A stretch of DNA of 64,000 nt from Onchocerca lupi. Its lineage: Eukaryota; Nematoda; Chromadorea; Rhabditida; Onchocercidae. The stretch lies in assembly GCA_028564675.1 (NCBI GenBank), contig JAOVVO010000077.1, positions 124,001 through 188,000 on the forward strand. Direction: 5' to 3'. The notes beneath the pieces are model-generated. The model was not told the DNA's origin and did not search any database. It worked only from the letters and a program-made list of their open reading frames with translations. Shown here one piece after another: positions 29,186 to 41,222 of this stretch (position 1 is the first letter of the stretch; each line of letters starts with the position of its first letter). Made by a program: the position numbers and the translations under genes.

Positions 29186-29871
29186 GTATACTTTTATTAT
29201 AGCTGATTTTGGATTTTGTGCCCAAATAAGTCCAGAACAAAGCAAGCGTACAACTATGGTTGGTACACCTTATTGGATGGCTCCAGAAGTAGTGACGAGA
29301 AAGCAATATGGACCCAAAGTTGATGTTTGGTCACTAGGCATAATGGCAATTGAAATGGTGGAGGGCGAACCACCATATCTCAATGAAAATCCTTTAAGAG
29401 TGAAAATTCTTCATTTTTGATTTTGAGAAATAATTTTTCATCTGAATATTAAAATGAGATGAAGATCCCACATGTTGTGATTCAAAATTTCATTAGGCCT
29501 TACGAGAACAATATATTAATGCTTTACTTCTCTTATTTACTTGTTTTTTTTTTTAATTTAAATTGCTAAAATTTTTATCTCTCTTAGTAATTTGCTCTTT
29601 GCAATAATTTTTGTTTTTTGCAATATCCAATAATTAATAAATACAGGCCATTTATCTGATAGCAACGAATGGGAAACCAGATTTTCCATCGCGTGAAACA
29701 CTTTCACCTGCATTCCGTGATTTCATCGACTGTGCTTTGGAAGTGTCGGTGGATGAGCGTTACTCGGCCAGCCAGCTGCTCACTCATCATTTCTTGAAAT
29801 GTGCCAAACCACTTGCAACGTTGTATCATTTGATTATCGCCGCTAAAAAGAGCATTGCTGCTTCAACTTAA
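20764..29871 (+). CDS. pak-1: p21-activated serine/threonine kinase, group I (PAK)
   Basis: Effector kinase of Rac/Cdc42 acting on the actin cytoskeleton. Thirteen exons in consistent phase: 20764-20807, 21339-21487, 22557-22663, 25046-25199, 25530-25730, 26332-26483, 26566-26658, 26976-27178, 27434-27620, 28637-28729, 28974-29073, 29203-29399, 29647-29871; 634 residues. Seen: N-terminal proline run (SH3-ligand-like), CRIB motif ISLPSNFEHTIHVGYDPETG (about 78-97), autoinhibitory segment with QNPQAVLDALKYY (about 117-130), a Ser/Gln/His-rich linker, then kinase domain (about 359-634) with glycine loop GSGASGSVF, VAIK lysine (about 388), HRDIKSDN (Asp about 478), DFG (496-498) and activation-loop KRTTMVGTPYWMAPE with the regulatory Thr about 512. 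CRIB plus inhibitory segment places it in group I rather than group II. All catalytic residues intact. The start fits: short N-terminus with the proline motif. Confidence 0.96.
23310..23355. repeat. Long T-rich/poly-T tract in PAK intron 3
   Basis: A T run broken by a few Gs, inside the 2.4-kb third intron (22664-25045). The same intron holds further T-rich stretches near 24000 and 24310-24440. No coding exon was recognised inside it. Confidence 0.85.
27735..27795. repeat. Short tandem duplication in PAK intron 9
   Basis: Two adjacent copies of a unit of about 37 bp containing AAAAAACTAAAAC followed by TAGGTTTTTAG, in the intron between exons 27434-27620 and 28637-28729. Confidence 0.7.
29131..29180. 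repeat. Poly-T tract, about 50 bp, in PAK intron 11
   Basis: The intron between 28974-29073 and 29203-29399 is only 129 bp, and over a third of it is an unbroken T run ending about 20 bp before the acceptor, where it would act as an extended polypyrimidine tract. Confidence 0.9.
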
Positions 29872-32069
29872 ATCATTCTTTGCTTGGTTTACATGGAATT
29901 CTATAGGTAACACAGGATTTTTATCACAAGAGTATATTGCATTCAGGCATTTTAAAAACTATTTCATTACTTGCTAGTACTTCTAACTTATAATTTTAGC
30001 TCATTTATTAAAAGATTTTCCTTAGCAAATCCATTCATTACTATTTTAGTTATAATCAAAAGATCTTCCATGTAATGTTATTGATTGTGCAAATGTTTCA
30101 TGGAGTTATTTAATGGGCTTAAAATATAAGACCAAAATGTATTTAGGGTATAGTATATCAAAATGCATTTTTGGTATATTGTCATGTTTTCTATAGTAAC
30201 TGATTCGTGGTTTATCGCTCAATCTATTCATTTCCTTATTCCAACTTCCTTGTAATATTTAAGTTTTTATTCCTCGTTCTCAGCATATTGAGATCGTTTT
30301 CTTATTTTTATGTATCATTTCATATGGAATCATAAAATATGCACTGATTATGTTTTTCGGGTCCAGAAACTTCTGAATAATTGATTTTTCGAACAAATTT
30401 ACTAACCTCATAATTAGCGCATTTTGTGACGTGAAATGCTTCGTTGTTTTAGTTTTTATTTTGTCAGTTCCTTAGAATATATTAAAAACTTGGAAAAAAA
30501 TCAGGTACGGAATTTTTTGGACTATTTGACATCGTTTGTTCAACAAAAATTTTGCAAGCCTTTTTATCCTTTTGTTGCCTAATTTTTTGTTACTGTTTAG
30601 TTTAAATTTTCCAGCATTTATTATCCGAACAGATAAATGTTAATTTGACACTTACCTAATCGAAAATATTTCGAGACTAAAATAATTTGAACTGGTAAAT
30701 GAAAAAATTCGTCTTTTTAAAATTCAAATTTCGTTGTTATACCTTTCATTTGTGTTAATCCATTTCTTAATTGTTATTTCTACTTCATGCATTTGCTACC
30801 AAGTTGTTTCTGTTTTTTTAAGTATCGACCGGTTGAAATTACAGTTAGCTATAGCTTATATTTATTTGAAGACTGCCATCAGCAAAATGTTTCGCAATTG
30901 GACAAAGATACTTATGGAGCGATCAAACAATGTCCTCTCTTACTATTCATTGCTTTACATTTATTGCCGTTTATATTTTACGCCATTTCAAAATGTTGTA
31001 TATAATTTTGTTGTTATATTGGTGATACTTCCGTCCTTCAAATTTAATAAATTTGTTATCAATTCAGAATTTGCAGTTAACATCAACACTTTATTGTGTC
31101 CTCTTGGCATTTTTGAAATTTGTGGGCGATATTCCCCACTTCGTTTAGTCTTTGTCAATGCCACATGGCATATCCTGGTTATTGATTTGCTTATTCGAAC
31201 AATTTTTTACTTTATTGGATTGAGAATCCGTCTTCATTTTAAAATTTATTAACGTAACGAAAGAGCAACTAGTGCTATATTTTAATGGAGATGTTTTGAA
31301 GTGAAGAGCCCGCTGTAAGATTTGATTCTTATGGTCATAAAGGATGAAATTAAGTCAAATTATTGAATTCAGCTAATTCAATCTTCAATATGATAAATTA
31401 TAAAAATGGGTTTCTGGCTAGTTCCATCTAGTCCCTCGTTGCTATTATCGATAGCAGAATAATTTTAAATCTTTCATTTGTAAATTCCATCTTTATGCCC
31501 TAACAATCTATTTCATGTATTCATTTTTCAACATTTATTTCCTGCTTTTGAATAAGAAGAATTCTGTCAAAAAACAAAATCCATGAACTTGCTGTTTACG
31601 TGCTTCTGAAAAATCTATCGCTGATGATGAGCAGTAATTTCTAGCCGCATGACCCGTATTTTCTTTTGTCATGAAAGCTATGAAAATAATAAACATGAAG
31701 TATGGTGTGAGATGAGTAATAATCATCAGCCAAAGGATGCTCCAAAATGAGGGAGAGGATGATACTATGGCAACCAAAATCAGCTTAATAGGCTCATCTT
31801 AAACAAATGAATTTATTATAAATGATTTGTCGCACATGCCATCCATTTCTAGTTGTTAACGCTCGCTTACTTGTGTTTAGCATATTATTTTACAGCATAA
31901 TTCATTTTAATATAGTCAAAGGATGCATTGCTTTACTTTCTGAAATATCACCACTTCTTCTTCATACATATGTAGCCATTCTTTTCTAAATCGTTCAGAA
32001 TCAATTTTTTAAATTGAAACAGACAAAATCATTGGAAAAATAAAATTTGAAATGAAAATCATCTTTCAG
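29872..32069. other. Intergenic region between PAK and guanylate cyclase; one odd open frame
   Basis: Starts with the presumed PAK 3' UTR. A 172-codon open frame at 30734-31252 (plus) is unusually long for such AT-rich DNA and encodes mostly hydrophobic residues. An overlapping frame at 30787-31005 is also open. Neither has a domain I recognise. The missing first exon of the cyclase gene should also lie here, but I could not identify it. Confidence 0.4.
30734..31252 (+). CDS. Doubtful 172-codon hydrophobic open frame
   Basis: Not recognised. The frame encodes several hydrophobic stretches compatible with membrane spans, for example ATWHILVIDLLIRTIFYFIG near its C-terminus. It may be a chance frame, a small unspliced membrane-protein gene, or a relic of a multi-span receptor. 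A second open frame overlaps its first half, which weakens the call. No clear acceptor-donor structure fits either frame. Confidence 0.2.
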   Translation: MLYLSFVLIHFLIVISTSCICYQVVSVFLSIDRLKLQLAIAYIYLKTAISKMFRNWTKILMERSNNVLSYYSLLYIYCRLYFTPFQNVVYNFVVILVILPSFKFNKFVINSEFAVNINTLLCPLGIFEICGRYSPLRLVFVNATWHILVIDLLIRTIFYFIGLRIRLHFKIY

Positions 32070-35000
32070 CATAACGGCCGGAAACAATCTTACGGAATTT
32101 CGGCTTCACGTCTTCCAACAAATAATTTGCAATTCATTACTGTACTGTTTGCAAACGCTATGTCTTTTCGTGTTCCCAATCGATGCCTCATCGATAATCA
32201 ATATTGGTCTAATTTATGCAAATACAACAATGCCAAAGGCACCCGATTTTTTGTACGCTGGTCTACATGATGTAACCGATGCACAGTCTTCCCAGGATTA
32301 TCAATTTAGGTGAATTTTGCTGATCTTTCCATCGACAAAATGAAGCGAAACATTTTGATACGTCTTGCCATTAGATGTTTTAATGGATTTTAAGAACGCT
32401 CAGCATATCTTGATATACCATTCCACGATGGTTAAATGACTTTGAGCAGAAGAGAGACCTTTGTTGTACGTATGTAATGATTTACAGAAAGAAATCACAT
32501 TGATGTACACATACATTGTTAGAGTTAAATTTTTAATAGCATTTTAATGACAGTGTTAACGATTGATTTGCGCAATGTATCAGAGTTTAATTAGCGATCA
32601 CAATAATATCCGAAGAAAAACGTCATTTCTTTGAAACTGCAGATATTGATGTATAGAGCTCTCATTTCTAGTACTATTCCCTATCATCACTTTTTTTTGA
32701 TGCATTATCGATCAAATATCCAGATTTTGTTGAAATTTATTAAAAAAGAAAAAAAAAACCATTTTCAGGCTGCTACCAGTACCATCGATGGGTTGCTTCA
32801 ATAATAAGTATAAATGTAGTGATGCTGATGTTATCGCAGAAATGTATTACGAAAATGATCTTCAAACGCTTTTTGGACCGGCTTGTGACAGTGGTGACTT
32901 AAATTTAGTTTTATATTATTGAATTTTAGTTATTCACTAAATTACATCATCATGCGCTTCAAAGATTTCAAAAACATAACTGTTCCAGCATTTTTATTCT
33001 TTACTATTATCAAGAATCTGTTGTTTGAAGTATAGCTTATCCTGATAGCCAAGTTTTTCCTAAAATAATTTCCAAACTACTCCCACTCAATTTCATCATT
33101 TTGATGATAATTCATGTCTGTTATTCTTTTGTAGAGCTTCAGAAAGCGAAGGTAGTCAAATTAGTCAAACTTATAAAGTCCATTTAAATAATAGCTTTGT
33201 TTTTAGACTTGAATTTTGCTGGGAGGTTAACGAAAGAATGGAACATTTTGCAGTTTAATTTTGGGAGCGAGCATTTCAATAATTATCGCAATTTTGTTAT
33301 ACAGGTTTGACTATTTTTTTAATCCAGCAATTCTATTAGAACACTAATTTGAATAAACTATGATGACAGAATTGGAACTTCCTTCACATCTTATAATCAT
33401 TGGATGCATTCTGCAAGTTTTGTGATGCAGTTTTCTGTCAATGTTTATTTCTCCCAGCTACTGCTTTCTTGTAAAGTTCTCTTTCCAATCATCGGAAATT
33501 CAAAAAATAATAATTTTACAGACATCGACTATTTCTTCACTGAATGCCGCATTCAATTTGGTTGCATTCTTTAAAATAATGAGTTGGGATAAGGTAAAAT
33601 AATTTTGATTATTTTCATTTACAATATATTTCTATATAATATCTACTGAATGATTCAATTACTAGCAGTTTTCTTCATTTTTTAAGTAATTCGTGAATTA
33701 CTTTCGGCATGTGTGCCCTGTCCATCTGAACACATCTCTCCATCATTCTTTGCTATATCCGTTATCACTTTTATCAAACAGGTAGTATTAATTTGGTCAG
33801 TGATAGCATTTGACGACGAATACACTACCAAACTGAAAATTGCAAATATCCGGACGGTATTCAAATTAAACGGTATTTCTATACTAAGCGATATCCATGT
33901 AAATACATCCGATGCAACTCGACCACTGGTAGATGTGTTAATGGAAGTTAAGAACACTTCCAGAAGTATATTATAAGTTTTGCATTTTATTATAGATTTG
34001 CTGAACTTACAAATAGTATTAAATACATTTGACGAATGCTTTATGTAATCAGATGAGATAAGTATTGTTTTAAATGTCCGTTAAAGTTCCAAAATTTCTA
34101 ATATTTCAGTTTGGATTCCGATATTCGGATATTATCTTCATGATTATATAGAATTTTTGGCAGCTGTAAAGCAACTTAATCTTGATCCGACTGTTTATGT
34201 TACCGTGCTTTTGGATTTTTTCGTTCTTGGAGAGTTCAAGCCACCATGGATACTTCCTAATAATAGCATAAATGAAACTATGAAGTTCTACTTCGATGAA
34301 ACTATTATTGCAAGTTTTTTAAATGATTTATTTAGATATTTGTCGTTTTCTAATATTACTTGATCATGAAATTGCAATATAGTTGTGATTTGATCTTATG
34401 CAACAAAAGAATCAAATTTTGGTATTGAAATTGGTGCGACTATGTAAATTTAAAACAAATTGTACTATGTCTTTAGATTAATCGAAGAAGTACACACTTT
34501 AAACTTTTTGGATTCTTGCAAAAAAGCTTTTTTAAACTAATCTTTTTACCATATTATTCGTTTTAGCTCGTCAACAATTATTATTCATTGAGCAATTTAT
34601 CAATCATAAAACGTAGCATTCCAGCGGACACCAATGATGTAAGTTTCTTTTCGAAGATTTGCAGTCATTTCAAGCAGTTTTACAAAAATGATATTCGGAA
34701 AAAATAGACAAAGAAATTTTGAAGTGATAAAATGATGAGAAATTTGGTTTTATTTCGACAAAAGGCTTTTTTTTTTCTATAGTCTTGCACTACACAAATA
34801 TGAGAATTTTTTATTGGATGACCTGTTGAACTTTTCTTATCACACTTGAAAAGTTTGTATTTTAGCTAACGATCTTACTGTACGCTCAGCTCTATGAATC
34901 AGGATGGTTATATTCTACATTTCTTCGAAATATTTCTCAAACATCGCAAAATTTCAGCGAATTTGAACGGCTGGAATCACTTATTGGTACGCTTAAAAAC

Positions 35001-38000
35001 AGCCATTTAACAGGTTTGTGAGAATTTTAATTGAATATAAATCAGTCTTTTTTCTTATAAAACATATTATGATAATATTATACGTTGTATACATGGTTTT
35101 ATTTCATGTCTTTAGAAGTATGCAAACCCAAAACTTAGTTTATGGCAAAGTTGTTTTCAAGAAGTTAGAAATGAGCGTTGCAGGACCGTTTGGCCCAATA
35201 TGGCTAAACCAATACACAATTCGGTTGACTCCATTTCAAGCTAAATATGTTGAAGTATTTCGAAAAGATCCAGTCGGCATTGCCGATTTGTTTCTGACAG
35301 AGGAATGTGACCTAAATTTGGCCAGAGGGAAAGGAGCTAATGAACGTTGCATTACTTTGGTGAATTGTGTATCATGCAAATTCCGATAATTATTTTAAAA
35401 ATTTCGATTTCGAAATCTTGATTTTTTATATTCTTCAATATAGAAGGATTATTTGTAAAAATCAAAAACTAAGTAAATTTACACTTCTGGTAATGATTTG
35501 CGAATTTAAAAATTTTTAGTGAAAGCTCTTTTATTTTAGTGATCTGCTTCCCTCATTGAAAAGAGATCATTACAGGATATTGAAATTCGAATTGAGATTA
35601 AGTATCTTAGGCTAAATTATGAAATGTTAGTTTAATTCACTGACGCTTTTTAGCAAGCCTAAGCAAAGATCTTCAAATGAATAGGCCTGATTATGGACGC
35701 ATTTTCCATAGAGCTGAAATTAAATGGATAGTCAAAAATGTCTGAACTTTGGTGCAGAAAGTTTTTTACTTCAATTTCTTTTCGAAAATTTTTAGACCGG
35801 TGAAATTATTAATTATAATACAACCGTGACAAAAATTGTTCTACTGGATATGCCTTTGTGTGGTTTCGAAGGTGAGCTATGCGATCATACGAGGTAATAC
35901 CATTTGAAGTATTGATTAATTGGAGAGGTTCTAACTTCTGGTGGAACGAAAGAAGTGCTAATTCCAAGATAGTTAGATAAGAAGAATTAACAGATAACTG
36001 CAATATCAATACTTCTATATGATCACATTTCAGAATTATATTAATATTCATCCTGATGATAATTCTATTTGTTTTGTTATTTTGCGCTTTTCTTGCTTAT
36101 CGAAAATCGTAAGCTTAATTGTTTTTTAATTTTTCATTTAAAAAATTTGGTTTCTTAGTTTTTTTCAGTTGAAATTTTCAGTCTCTCAGTTATAGTTATT
36201 TAAAAATACATGGAATTTTAGTTATATGTTTGAAATATATTTAAATATATTCGCAGAAAGTATATATATTTAAATATATTCGCAAAAAAAATTATAGTTA
36301 TATGTTTGAAATATATTTAAATATATTCGCAGAAAGCATGGTGAAACAGCACAAATGCCATGGGCGATCTCGCATCAGCTTCTCAAATTTGTTAATGTCG
36401 AGACATCTTCAGTAAATATTATTGTTATTATTTTCATCTCGCTTCATCTGCCGATTCATCTTAATTTTTTGAATGTTTGAAGAAACAAAAAACTGTTAAA
36501 TTAATGTTTAAATAAAATTTTCTAATAATTAGCTAAACTTTAGTAAACTTTGTTTTCAAATTACAGATGATATCCGTTCAAAGTTTACAGCAACAAATGG
36601 AATCAAAGTTAAAATTGAAAGATCTATTGCGCTCACGAGAATTTGCAGTATTTGAACTTGGAACAGTGATTGTGGAACCATATTTACTCAAAGCAGGACT
36701 ATTTTTCGATAAATCCGATATGGCATTACTTCATCAGGTGATGCAAATAAAGAATTGATAAAATAACATATTCGTAATTTGCAAATTACTCTATGGCCGG
36801 GCAAATATATATTTCTAAAGTTTGATTTTGGTCAGCATTGTTTTTGATATAATGCATGAATGGATGACGAAGCATTTGGCTACCTTAAGAGTGACCATTA
36901 TCGATAAATGAAACATATTAGTAATTGCTTTTTTTCTTTTAGATGAAACAGTTGGTGCATGATAATATCAATCAATTTATTGGGATATGCTTTGATAAGC
37001 GAACAGAATTTTATGCAGTTTGGAATCATTGTTTCCGTGGAACTTTAGCTGATTTGATGTTTTGTAATACGACCGCTAATCCGAAAGATAAGCAGGGCAG
37101 TGAGAACGAGAGTGCTTTAGCATTTCAAGAGAACTTCAAGCGGGCTTTTGTTCGTGATATTATTAGAGTCTGTTTTATAATGGGTTTTTTTCTTTTTTTT
37201 TAGACCTAATGATCTTTTAAACTTAATTCTGAAGACACAAGTCACACTACGCGAAAATTTCTACACGATCTTTCGAATGTGATTTTGATCGATCTTTTTA
37301 AAATCAAAATTCTTCTGAAAATGCAAGTACATATATAATCTTTGTATGTAATTATGCGTAATACATCTAAATTTGATTTTTAGGGCCTCGAATTTTTACA
37401 TGCCTCAACGGTTGGTTATCACGGTTCATTGACTCCATCACAATGCCTCATTGATAGTCGCTGGATCCTAAAACTTTCTGGATTTGGTTTGTCGAAATTA
37501 TTCTACAAATGGAATGTAAAAGGTACCTTAAGTGCCAAAAATAGGATGTGGTTAATTTCAAATTCAGGTTTGTTAAAATAATTAAAATTTTAAGATTGAT
37601 AAGATTTTGTCAAAGACTTCTATCATATTCTTAACAACATGAATTACATTTCGATCATTTTGTCAGCAATTTATATTTGTTAAAAATATGCAGAATGTTT
37701 CAGTTTTTAGCAGGATTTGTGATTTTATTAAAATCACAAATGCTGATTTATATTATTATTTACCGGAAGATGCATAAAAGCACAAAAAATTTGATTAGAA
37801 ATGTAAAAACTAAAAAGGATTTTTCTGTATATTAGAACAATAGCGAAAATGCTATAATCTCAAGTTTCGGATTGCAATGTTGGAAACAAATATCGAAATA
37901 TATAGCATCCTTTGGAATATATTTCACTAAAACAACATATTCAGATTTACACTACTATTCACCAGAAATGCGTCGCATCCTCAAAAAAATGACTGGGAGT

Positions 38001-41000
38001 ACTGTAATGTTCAACACGAAGCAAGCACAGGCTGCTGATATATATGCATTTGGAATGATACTGTATGAAATTGTCTTTCGGAGGAAGTCAGTTGTAATCA
38101 ATAATAATCAGTGTGGTATGTGTTTATGACTGCCTAAATACCACCAACTGTTTAATTTTTTAAGATAATTATAAGATAGATATATGGTTAGTAAGCACGA
38201 TGAAATGTGCAAGACACTGAAGAAACCTGAAAAAAAAAAATTAGAATTATGAAAGAACAAATTTGATTGGTAAATTTCAGGTGCCGAAACACTGGATGAG
38301 GATACTGGGAATATTTTTTGTGAGAGTGCTGAAGCATTGATTCCACCTTATCCATCTATCCCAGGAAACATCGAAGTGCATCCGGATTTGCTTGGATTAA
38401 TGCACAAGTGCTGGTCTGGAATCGTAGATCAGCGTCCTGATGCGACACTAGCACGCAAAATTACAGATGCAACGTTGAAAATGTAAATTGAATTTTTTCA
38501 AGATATTAACTGCCGAAAATTCTGCTGGAGTACGGTTAAATCATTCAGATACTTATTATTCCATGGAAAGCGATTATTAATTTGTTATACTATTGCATCA
38601 TTCTGCAACAATATACCAAATAATTTCTATCAAAATTTTAGATCTGGCAGTTTGGTCGATCAGATGATCAAAAATCTTGAACAAGTACAATTTTCTTTCA
38701 ATGCAACTTTTTTTTTTGAAACAACTTTAAAATTTGTTGAAATACTGGAACTATAATTTTGGTTTGTGATATATTGAAGTAAATGATCGTAAGGGACAAA
38801 TTTATTCCTTAACAAGAATGATATACTTGAAGAAATATTGCATTGTTAAGAAAATTTGACTTTTAGTACATGACTATCAATGTTACTAACAAGAATTAGA
38901 AAAGGTTAATTCAAAATAAGAGATGGAAATTGCAAATATGAAGTAAGAAGTTTTGAAGAAAATTTTATCCTGCAGTATACGAACAATTTGGAGAAGCTGG
39001 TAAAAGAACGGACGATACAACTGGAAAAAGCACAAGAGCATGCTGAACGTTTGCTTCTTGAGTTGTTGCCTAAGTAAAGCATTAGTTTAAAATTTTAATC
39101 ATCAGTTGCAGATTAGCGATTGTCATCAGAAGCATAACCTTTTGAATGAAAGCAAATTTTTTTCAATCTTTAAATTAACAGAAAAAAAAGCATCTAGTTG
39201 ATTTAAATCATTTATATATCACTTCTATCGTTCTTTGCCAGAAAGTATTCAAGTCAACTTCTGTGCAAAATGGGTCTAGTAAAGATTTAAAAGAACTCAA
39301 ATGCTAATGAAAATGAGTGACTTATAACGAACTAATTTTACAGATCGGTAGCTGATGAACTGAAAATAAGTCGTAGGGTCGATCCAAAGAATTACAAGTC
39401 AGCAACAGTGATGTATTCGGATGTTGTCGGTTTTACATCGCTTTGCAGTGAAAGTTTACCGATGGAAGTAGTAACATTGCTGAGCGGTGTTTTCCAAAAG
39501 TTTGATATGATTATCTCGCAGCACCAGTGCTACAAGGTATAGTTATTGACTGATACTCGATACTCAAAACAGTGAATCCTAAAAAATCAACATTTTCATT
39601 CATTTAAATCAATAATTTATATCTTAAGCAATGCATTCATTGCATGAATTTTTCTTTAAGGTAGAAACAATTGGAGATGCATATATGGTAACATCTGGAG
39701 TACCAATTACTAGTCGGCATAATCACGTTCGAGATATTGCTTCTGTTGCAATTATGATGAGAGATGTAAATTTTAATTGCTTCTCTTTAGATTTTAGCTT
39801 TTTTTTTCGTAGAATTGAGAAAGAAGGTTGTTGATTCATCAATTCAAAAGAATTTTTGCAAGAAATAAATTTTAAAAAAAGTGATAAGAGACATTTTGAA
39901 CAAACAAAAATAGATCATATTTTTATGACGATAGTGAATTGTTGGAAGATATTTCTTTGATTTTTGCAGTAGTCATTATTACAACATTGATTTTAACGAA
40001 AGATTTATTAATAAAGAGAAAAATAAAATTTCCAGTTCTTATCCGAGTATGAAATACCACATAGGCCAGGACAAAAGCTACACTGTCGCTGGGGTTTTAA
40101 TACGGGGCCTGTGTTCGCCGGGGTTGTTGGCCTGAATGCACCAAGATATTGTGTTTTTGGCCAGACGGTTTGTTTTTTCTGACTTTATTTGAAGCTTAAA
40201 AAGTATGCAGATGAAGCAGAAGAATTGTGACAAATAAAAAGTTTGGTCGAAATACTTTCACAAATTCAATTTGATTACTAAAGAAAAATTACTCTTTTAA
40301 GTAGCCTTAGGAGTAACAAAAAGTTCAAACGATGAAATAGGATGAATAATTCACTCATTTAAATAAATCCCAATAATTAATTCCTTGTTTGTATTATAAT
40401 ATTTTATTATTTATAGAATATTTTGCTATCCGTTTTTGAAGTAATTAATTTTCCGCTTACTTTCTCGCTTACCTCCTTTTACATAGTAAATAAGTTTCAG
40501 CCCAATGAAATCTAGTCTGATAAATTTCATACAAATTTTCTAATTTTTGAAAACCGTTTTAGGTAACAGTGGCAGCAAAAATGGAAAATAGTGGTTTGCC
40601 GGATAAAATTCAAATCACTTTAAAAAGTTATCAGCTATTAACAGCTCGCTATCCAGAATTCAAATGCTCACCGCGACGAGGAGGAGTTCGAATTGATGTC
40701 TGTTTTAGGCCTTTTTTTTTCAACTGCAGATGATCCATTTTGTGCCTAAAGAAATCAACAATTTTCATTGCTTTTTGGCATAAGAAATTTTGAACAAACA
40801 CTTTTTTTTACGAACTGGAAAAGTCTTAAATTTATATTATTCTCAATTCGTATTCAAATATTTTCTAAAATTCATCGGTTATAAGAAAGTAGATTAGGAA
40901 ATTATATCATTATTGACAGTAAATTTTCTAAAACTCTATTTCGGATGTCTGCACTGATAATAAACTTTCTGAAACTTTGTTTTATAGTCCGGCAAAGTTA

Positions 41001-41222
41001 ACGCTGTAACAATTTAGATTTAGGTTCTGAACTGAGACTCGAATTGGAAGATAGTGGCTTGAACAAACATAATCGGAAATGGTTATATGTAAAGCTTCCT
41101 GTGTAATAAATCATTCAAAATTATGATTATTACAGGGAATCGGCACATTGCTCACTTATTGGCTGGATGGTTGTGAAGATCTGCTAAGATCGAGTCCCTC
41201 AGTGATTGGCAGTGATTGTTAG
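32070..41222 (+). CDS. Receptor-type guanylate cyclase (gcy family) with altered catalytic motif; 5' exon missing
   Basis: Single-pass receptor predicted to make cGMP from GTP. Twenty-four exons in phase: 32070-32309, 32769-32893, 33207-33304, 33522-33593, 33782-33965, 34110-34309, 34567-34638, 34866-35013, 35139-35359, 35796-35893, 36034-36108, 36333-36411, 36567-36737, 36943-37167, 37384-37567, 37945-38115, 38281-38482, 38642-38684, 38976-39073, 39344-39536, 39661-39765, 40036-40167, 40563-40697, 41136-41222; about 1118 residues. Order: signal-like hydrophobic stretch, ligand-binding region (GLIYAN, TLFGPACD, LTILLYAQLY), one membrane span (exon 36034-36108), kinase-homology domain lacking the VAIK lysine and with SGFG for DFG, dimerisation helix, cyclase domain. 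Metal aspartates (MYSDVVGF, VETIGDAY) and guanine-selecting Glu/Cys (VETIGD, PRYCVFG) remain, but the transition-state motif VNTASR reads VTVAAK. No in-frame start precedes the first exon, so a 5' exon is missing. Confidence 0.92.
34310..34311 (+). other. Candidate GC donor site (GC-AG intron) in the guanylate cyclase gene
   Basis: The exon ending at 34309 is followed by GCAAGT, the classic hexamer of GC-type donors. No GT donor here gives phase 0, and the next exon (34567-34638) is open only when entered in phase 0. Confidence 0.7.
36220..36337 (+). repeat. Duplicated intron end including the 3' splice site
   Basis: About 38 bp ending TATATTCGCAGAAAG occur at about 36220-36260 and again at 36298-36337, with a partial third copy (ending CGCAAAAAA, no AG) between them. 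The second copy supplies the acceptor of the exon at 36333. The first acceptor lies 76 bp upstream, so its use would change the frame. Confidence 0.85.

Noticed and set aside
28923..29420. 165-codon continuous frame through two PAK exons
   Set aside because: It reads through the poly-T intron (as Phe run). The real kinase sequence needs the splice from 29073 to 29203.
36943..37203. Apparent ATG-started frames at 36567 and 36943 as separate genes
   Set aside because: Each ATG is simply the first codon after a splice acceptor; both are internal kinase-homology exons of the cyclase.
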